Source: Trogon surrucura
Lineage: Eukaryota > Chordata > Aves > Trogoniformes > Trogonidae
Direction: 5' to 3'
Length of the DNA stretch: 64,000 nucleotides
Assembly: GCA_020746105.1 (NCBI GenBank)
Contig: CM036619.1
Coordinates: 4,556,561 to 4,620,560, forward strand
Part shown: positions 51,701 through 60,700 of the stretch, piece after piece
Layout of the letters: every line of letters starts with the position of its first letter
Position numbering within the stretch: the first letter of the stretch is position 1
Translations under genes and position numbers: made by a program
The notes under the pieces: generated by a model
Told to the model about the DNA's origin: nothing
What the model saw: only the letters and a program-made list of their open reading frames with translations
The model's database searches: none

Positions 51701-54700
51701 CAGTTGGGTCTCAGCTTTCAGTTGTGATTTCTACTATACTCTGCAATTTGGAAAAGTCTGGGAACCTGGGTTTTATCTGGGAATGCTTATGGCAAGAAAA
51801 CACCTTTGAGGACTGTTCTGAATGAAAACAAGTACTATCCCACCTGTAAGCGATCCTGCGCACTGTAAGCGGAGAAAATAAGTTGGGTGCAGCAGAATTC
51901 TGGAGGAAAATAAAATCTTTTGCTGCAAAAAGGTCTGAATGAAGCAGAACCCCTTCCGATGTCACTCCAACATCAGGCCTTCATTAGAAATAACAAAGAG
52001 CATTTTTCTACCAGTTCCCAGGAGGAAAGGGCAGCACACTAGGAACAGGTGGTTTCAGGCCCACCAGTAAGTGTTTTCAAACCCCCAGACTCACAGAATG
52101 ATTGATCAGCAGAAGCCTCTCACAAAACACCCCTGAAGCATATGAAGGATGCAAGCATGCCGTTGAATGTGTTATTATTTGTTAAGCATACATGGCACTA
52201 CTATTGGAGTACAACAAAAAACTTTTAGCTGGATTTTTAACCCACTGGCCACCCACTTACTGCTAAGGCGTCCAAAACGACAAGAACTGCCTTCCTGGTT
52301 TACAGGAAAACAATGTGAGTTTTTTGTAATGTTACAAGAAGATGAAACATTCTCAGCTGTACAGAATCACAGAAGCGTTTAGGTTGGAAAAGACCTCTCC
52401 TTCCACGTCTGTCTCTTCTAAAGAGTTTATACCCATCTGATAGAGCACTCCAGTTCTGTCACTCATCCCACCATGTTTCCATGAGGGCGATCATGTCCTG
52501 GTTTTCCTGCTGCAGCTCCTCCCGTTAGCTACAGGATCACAGAATGTCAGGGGTTGGAAGGGATCTCAAAAGATCATCTAGTCCAGCCCCCGTGCCAGAG
52601 CAGGATCACCTACAGTAGGTCACACAGGAAACGCGTCCAGGCGGGTTTTGAATGTCTCCAGAGAAGGAAACTCCACAACGTCTCTGGGCAGCCTGTGCCA
52701 GGGCTCCGTCACCCTCAGAGGGAAAAAGCTTTTCCTAATGGGAATGTGGAACCTCCCGTTTTTTGTGGAACCTCCAGCCTGCCCCTGTTGCCCCTTGTCC
52801 TGTCATTGGACATCCCTGAGAAGAGCCTGGCTCCGTCCTCCTGACACTCACCCTTTACATATTTACAAACATTAACAAGGTCACCCCTCAACCTCCTCTT
52901 CTCCAAGCTAAAGAGACCCAGCTCCTTCAGCCTTTCCTCAGCAGGGACATGTTCCACTCCCTTCACCATCTTTGTGGCTCTGCACTGGATTCTTTCAAGC
53001 AGTTCCCTGTTCTTCTGGAACTGAGGGGCCCAGAACTGTTGCCTGTGCTGCCTGCACCGGCGTAAATGCAATCCGATTCTGCTATTGATCCTGCCACCTT
53101 ATTTTGGGAGGCAGAAGCCTTAATTCCTTCACGACAATTTCCAGGCATTTTTGTGGTTTCTAACAAACCAACAGCCCTCACGTCTTTTCTGACACGTGGA
53201 TCTCCATCTTCTGCCTCCACTGTGGCAGCAGAGCGAAGGACCTCGCTAGCACACTGTCTCTCCAACATCGGTGTGCTGCCCACAGGTTTATCTCCAGAGA
53301 GCCTGGGTTTACCCCTTTCCATTCAAAACAGCCCCACATCCCAGCAGTTTTTCCATGCCGTGTGGAAAAACTCAATTAACACAACCAAGATAAGGAAAAA
53401 CGGTGCCTCTCCACCCCTTTCCTTCCTCTCCCTCAAGTTTACTCTGGCACAATAAAATACCTTTTCAAAACAAAAACAAAACTAAACAGAAGGGCAGATA
53501 TTCTGAAATTATCTATCAAATAGTACCAAAGAAAACATATGGTGAGTATAGTATTTTTAAAAATCCAGGAAAAAAATAATGGAAACTTCATCAGTTGGGT
53601 TATCACCGCACTGGGAAACCGCAGCACCAAACACAGCTTTGTTACTCACATTCCCCCTCCCCTGCCAGTTACACACACTTGCATCTTACACCCAGATGCA
53701 GCAGCAGAAAGGAGAGCAACTGTTTGACAAATTCACCTGTTAAATTACCAGGGTAACATACAATACTAACATGAAATGCTATTGTTCTCTTGAACTTCCC
53801 TATAATTATTCAGAAATTTAGAAATCGTCTATGGCAGGTCACTGATAAATTTGATCTCCCCTTAGAAACCAGTACGGACTCAGCTTAAAGAGAAAAGATA
53901 TCCAGAGCAGTTAGCTCGGACGTTAACCCTTGAAACAGATGCAAAAACCTACTATATGTGACCAAGGCAGAGATGTTTAATTACAATGTTTAAAATACTC
54001 ACCCAGAGGAACAAGCTTGCCCCTCTGGAGAGTTAACTCCACCTGGTTCCTGTCTGCTCTAAACAAATAGGAGACCTAGAAAGAGTTTTGTAACCTCTGG
54101 AATTTTCCATGGTTCTCCTGAACATTTTCCCACTTCTCCCTCAGTGGGCTCTTTAAAAACCCATTCACAAATTGACTGCTTCTTCCCCGCTCAGATATGT
54201 CTCACTTCAGAGAAGAAATTACTCATAAAAAAAAATACTATATAAAGCACTGTAAAGCTAAATCTGCACTATTTTCCACCCAGTGGGCAGGTACTGCATA
54301 GTGATTCCTCATAAAGGCTGAGTTCACAGTATAAAAGAAGCATGAATCCTATTAAAAAGGCTGGATATAAACAGTAAAGCACCACAGGTCAGCATACAGC
54401 TGTAAAAGTTACCTACACAGATTAGTGTTTACTTGAGATTTGAGACTATAAAAAGACAGCAATGAGTCAGCTCCTGCAATGCCAACGGCTGATGTAATCG
54501 ACTTAAGCACAAGGAGTGGGGAACAAAGTGATCTGGGTGGGAGAGGAGACACTTGGCTTTCATTTTACTGATCTTCTCAATTTCACAGTAACCTGCGAAT
54601 ACCCAGTTTCCACCACATCAAGATCTCTGACCCACATTAAACCCGTTTACTTCATGACAGAGTAGAGGTAGCATGGTGTTTTCGCTCATACTCAAGTGCT

Positions 54701-57700
54701 GCCAGAGCGACTCAGTTCTGGTATCACAGCTTTTTTGGAAGCATCTGAACAGCCCGAGGGGAAGGCACCACTTGGTTCCTCCAGGTCTCTCTTCACTTAA
54801 ACCAGGGAGAAAGCCAGTGGGTGCTCCAACCCAACCCAAGAGCACAGGACTGGGAGGAGGAAGTGAATGGGGCGGGGAAATGAGTGCTCATGTCTCATCC
54901 TGGTATGGAGCCAGGCCAGGGGCGAGTGATGCACCTCAGCTAGTACCCAAGAATCACAGAATCATTAAGGTTGGAAAAGACCTCTAAGATCATCTAGTCC
55001 AGCTGTCAGTTCAACACTGATGGTCTTCAAGGTCTTTTTCAGCCTAGGCAATTCTGTCATTCTAAGTTCTACAACAGCCAAGTAACCACTGTACTCACTC
55101 AAGTGACTTGAATTACTTCGTTGAGTGTCATTAACTGCCTATTAATACACATATTCATGTTCTTACGACATTCATTTGGTGCATTAGGGGGCTGGTTAGC
55201 TCACTCGGTTAGAGCGTGGTGCTGATAATCCCAAGGTTAAGGGTTAGATCCCCGTTTGGTCCCCATGTGTTGCCTGATCTAGTTGAGAGGCGTCCCTGTC
55301 CATGACAGGGACGTTGAATTAAATGATCTCTAAGGTCTGTTCCAGCCTGGGCCATTCTATGATTCTATGATCTCTGATTATAAAGAGGGCTTTGTGCTTT
55401 CACCAGCGTGGCAAAATTACAGTTATCACAGAATCACAGAATGTCAGGGATTGGAAGGGACCTTGAAAGATCATCAAGCCCAATCCCCCTGCCAGAGCAG
55501 GAACGCCTCGATAATGCTACACAGGAACGTGTCCAGGCGGGTCTTGAATGTCTCCAGAGAAGGAGACTCCACAACCTCCCTGGGTAGCCTGTTCCAGTGT
55601 TCCGTCACCCTCACTGAAAAGAAGTTTCTTCTCAAGTTTAAGCAGAACTTCTTATGTTCCAGTTTCAGCCCATTACCCCTTGTCCTATCATTGGCTGTCA
55701 CCGAGAAGAGCCTGGCTCCATCCTCGTGACACTCACCCTTTATATATTTGTAAACATTAATAAGGTCACTCCTCAGCCTCCTCTTCTCCAGACTAAAGAG
55801 CCCCAGCTCCCTCAGCCTTTCCTCATAAGGGAGGAAATCATCCTAGTTGCCCTGTGCTGGACTCTCTCCAGCAGTTCCCTGTCTTTCTTGAACTGAGGGG
55901 CCCAGAACTGGACACAGTATTCCAGATGGGGTCTCACCAGGGCAGAGTAGAGGGGAAGGAGAACTTCTCCCGACCTACTAACCACCCCCCTTCTGACACA
56001 CCTCAGGATGCCATTGGCCTTCTTGGCCACAAGGGCACAGTGCAAATTAGTATTTTTTTAGACTTACTCAAAGAAAATTAAGACGCATCACAACTAATTT
56101 TCTTGATATTTAGAACTTGCGCTTACTGTCTGGGCAATAACCACATTACATCTTTTCTTCTCTCACTCACCTCACACGCCACCATAACTTAAAACTATGT
56201 TTTAGCATTACGCAGCTATCTTGACCACATCATGCAAATTCATGTCTTAAAACCTGCACGGTTATTTCCAGGAGAAACACACAGGATTAGTAAGTCTTAC
56301 CAAGAGAGACAATCCTTTAGGGCATTAAAATACGGGTATCTGGATATCACACAGACAGCGGATGGTACGAAACAGACGGGCACCTGCCCATTCGAGGAAA
56401 TACAGCCGTCCTGCAAGAAAACTACAGATTAATGTGTTTATGTTAATCGTGAAGTTATGGCCGATATTTTCTTGAGAACCCTAGAGATACGATACCCAAC
56501 TCCCTCTAAATTTCAAGGGGATTTGGATGTCTATCTCCTTTGAGATCTTCAGAAAAATGTCAGCCTACAGGACTTAGACGTACATCTTAAAAAGAATTTA
56601 ATCACAAAAAATATTTAGAATGAGCACAGGGTACAATCTTTACCCCCCAAAAATGTCCAAGGGACAAAGTCTGCTCCTAAATATTCAAAACTCTTAAATC
56701 CATAATGGTTTCTGCCAATGTAATGCTTTCCAAGGTACTTAATGTACAAGGATGTAAAGTATGATTTGCTCTGAATTCCTACTAATGCAACAACATTTCT
56801 GTTAATTGCTTTCATAAATTAAACCCAACATCATTCTCAAAGAGGCTTCTTTTATATCTTTCAATACGTTTTAATAAAAGCATGAATCAAATAACATACT
56901 TGCATAGGCTGGTAGTACTGTGCAACAACGCCGTACGTTCTGTTACCACAGACATCTGTGAAGACCAGGAAATGAATGTGGTCCTCTTTTGATTCAGAAG
57001 TTATATAAAGTCCTCCTGTAATGAGGGCAGAAACCTTTATTTAACTACAGATTGCTTGAAAAGGGATTCCTGCACATTTCCACTTGATTTCAAGAGAATC
57101 GTCTCATTTTAAGGGATTAAAATGCAAATATACAGGCCATCTGATCTAAGCATTGTTACAAAGGCTCTAAGTGGGACATTACTGAAGAAGGGAAACTATT
57201 ATTTAATTATTCTGTATTTTAAGTTGCAAAAGACAATAGATGGGGTTTGTTGACTTTCTATTTCAAGGGTCTGCAATAGTGACATGCATATTAAAATTTC
57301 TGCAATTAAACCTGGAAGAAACAGTCACTTCTTCAAATATATCTTAATACCAAATGAAAAGTGAAAGAGCGCCCAGTTGGGGAGCAAAAAAAAATGTTTT
57401 AATAGCGTGTGCCCTTCACTCAGAGATTCACCAATAAGGGCCCAAGTGACTTTTGGCTTCCCTCTCTTACAGGTGGCAGCGAGGTTGGAATTAGATGTTT
57501 TTTAACATCCCTTTCAATTCAAACCATTTTATGGCACCTCATTCAGGTAGCAGCTCCCTGACCTGCTCAGAAGCAGACACATTTTTTAATGCGGTGAAAT
57601 ACAAAGAGAGAAGATGATCATTAAAAAAGAAAAAAGAAAAAACAATACTGCCCGTACTACGGGTAAACAAATATATATTAAAACAGTTCTCATGAAGTGT

Positions 57701-60700
57701 GAACCCTACCATACCTGGGAAGCAGAGCAGTGGCAAACCGATGAGATCGATGTCCTTTGGAACAGTAATATCTTCAGTGTCAGGTGCCTTCTGCTCCCCA
57801 TTGAGATTCTTGATATTTTCAATCTTTGGTCTCTCTTTTTTCTTTCGGAACGACCGTCGTTTACTTTTGTTCAAATTATTGCCAGAATTAATCACTGGAG
57901 TTTCCTCTCTGCTGATAAAGGGAGGCACAAACACAGAGAGAACTTCTGGATCGAGGGGAGGAAGATTTTTGGGTCTTCTCTGAGTACCCTATTAAAGAAA
58001 AAAAGTAATACAAATAACCGCTAAGTTGATACTCATCCTGATATGGTTTTTTAAGCCATTTTTTAGCCCTTCTTTCTCTCTACCACTCAAATTGTGGGTT
58101 TAGAATGCAGTTTTCCTCCTTCCTAAATAATTAATTTATCCTTCTAATTTCTTGCTTTGCATCTGTTAATGCAAGGGGAATAGTCTGGGCACTTTCAGTA
58201 GCCAAAGAATAATTTTTCATCATTCAAAATGCACCATATCAATATTATGCCTCTGGCATAAGAAAACGAATAAATATCAAATATGGTATTTCCTCCTTTG
58301 AAGTGCTAGGATATACTTAAGCCACACTTAAAATAAACACTGGTTGTAAGCGGAATCAGGCAACAAATTAAACGAAAACACAGCAGAACAGCTGAACTCC
58401 CTAGATAAGTGTTTGTTCAACTTTAGGAAAAGCTTCACTGTAACAAAAACCAAAAAAAAAAACCCACACAAGTTTTCACAAGACAACTTTAAACTTTAAA
58501 AGGCAATCAAAGTACAATTAAAACCAACAGCCACTGTTACAATAAACACAATTTTAAGACACTGTACAACATGAAGCCATGAAAATTTCTCCAGATACCG
58601 ACAATTAAGTGGAACAGGCATCCCAAGAGCACATACAAAATTATAACATTTTTTAGTAGGCAGCTTTGTAAAGTACTGCCGCACCGAAAGCCCTTGCTGC
58701 CTTGCTATGAAAAAAAAACTGTGGAAGACGTGCTCAGACGAGATTTCCTTGTACTTGGGAGCAGTTTTTTGCATTCCTGACCACACATTAGAGACGAGTA
58801 GCTGCGTTTTCAATTACCTCACTGCAATTCCTCCTGCAGGGTGAAAACAGCAAGCAAAAGCTTTGTTTAGTCAACGGAAATTTGGAAACAGGAAAGGCGA
58901 GCCCCACTGTGGCTAAAAGGATGTTTCGCTTTGAACTTTTTTGCTAACTGATTTGCTGCTGCTTTTACCTTCAGACATGACGAGTGGGTCCTTGTATTTC
59001 AGATATTCCTCAGTGCTAGCCTCTGTCATATTTCAAATAATGACACTTTTAAAAATGGTTACAACATACAAAGCCCTATTTGCTAATAGGATTCTTGAAA
59101 GAACTTAGGGTGGAAAAGACAAAAGTTCAGACATGTATCTATTCAAAAGAGAGCAATGACTTCAAAAAGCACATCACAAATTGGGGTACTGAGTGCTACA
59201 TCCTGCTAAAAACTTCAGGTGTCATTTTCCTCAGTTGGCAGCTGACAACCATTTCAAGTGAAGAAACTGGAAACGCAGATAAGCCCAACGTGATCACTCT
59301 CAAAATAACACACAGCTAAACGTTTCGGAAGGAAATCAGGAATTAAGGTTCAGCCCTGAGGCTGTTAGGCAAGGAAAACACAGACCTACTCAAAGAGTAG
59401 CAGTCTTAACTTGGCAGATTTGCCCTGCAGAGGTTTTCACACAAAGTTGCTTTGACAGGGCAATCCCTGACTTACACTGAAGGCGTCTCTGTGCCACGAA
59501 GCGCTGGATGACAGCCAGCAATTTAATAGCCTCACAGTGTAACAGCTTCTCAAATGGCAGGTCCTTGATGTCTTGAACTACAACAGACACATTAAAAACC
59601 AATTTTTTTTCTCCCACAGAACAGCTCTGTCAGCACTGTCGCTGACCCACTGACTCAGGCTTCAGCATTCAAGTCTGCTCATATTAACGTCTACGGCCAA
59701 AGTCGTATTTTCTTACTCAGGGATTGTGAATAAGTAGCAACAGAACAATATTCACTTTTTTCTACCATTCTTTGAACATTTTATAGTCTTGGCTTCTACT
59801 GTTACTTCTTCATTTTGAAACGCTTCTGTTGCTTTTTACTATTAAATGTCTTTGCGTCCCACAGAAGTTCTTATAAACACTAATGCCTTTGCTTTCCTGT
59901 TACTCCGCAAGATTCCAGAAGTCAAGGGTTTTACTCCATCCCCATTTACTGATTAGATTCATGTAACAGTGGTGCCATATAGCACATGGGTAAGAGACAG
60001 ACTTTATACAGCAACAGCACTATTTTAAACACAAACAAGAAGTAGTGTGTTGAAACCATCAATCAAAGTGTAATCTCAACTATCTGGTGCTTCCTTGGTC
60101 TCATGCTCCTCTTGCCATCATTGAAGAAACTAACTTCATTTTGAATGTCGTGAAAGAACTGGTGTCTTCAAGAAATAATTGGGCGGGGAAAAGTATGAAG
60201 ACTTAGAAAAATTAGGTTGGAAAGGACCTCTGGAGGTTCTGGTGCAACAGTTTGCTCAAAGTAAAGTTAACTTCGAACTTAGATCAAGTTGCTCTGGGTG
60301 TCATCCAGTCAATTTTCAGAACTCCCTTAGGAAGGAGATTCTTCCCACTTTGTGCTCCAGGCCTCACACAGCTTAGCTGCTTCCTGCCTCACTCCCATTT
60401 GTCAGCAATTCTCCAGCATCAAGGTACCCAAATGTGGGACAGTGTTCCAGATGTGACCTCAAAAGTGCTGAGTAATAACAAAAATAGGAATAATCTGTTC
60501 CCTTCACCCGTGAGCTACGGTCCTGATGGCGCAGCCCACCACAGTTACTCCTCACTGCCCGCTGACTACTGATCAACTTCGTAGAAACACCGACTGGTTT
60601 GGGTTGGAAGAGACCGTAGAGAACATCTAGTTCCAACTCCCCTGCCATGGGCAGGGACACCTCCCACTGCACCAGGTTGCTCAAAGCCCCATCCCACCTG

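Larger units (their letters stand above)
48760..56300 (-). other. DENND3 intron 4 (largest intron)
   Basis: About 7.5 kb holding CR1 copies at 49.1, 52.4, 52.5, 55.0 and 55.4 kb and the SINE at 55.19 kb. I see nothing coding between 49.9 and 52.3 kb or between 53.1 and 54.9 kb. Confidence 0.75.

Noticed and set aside
55190-55263. Functional tRNA-Ile gene
   Set aside because: Stem mismatches, altered T-loop and direct continuation into a CR1 3' end show a SINE.
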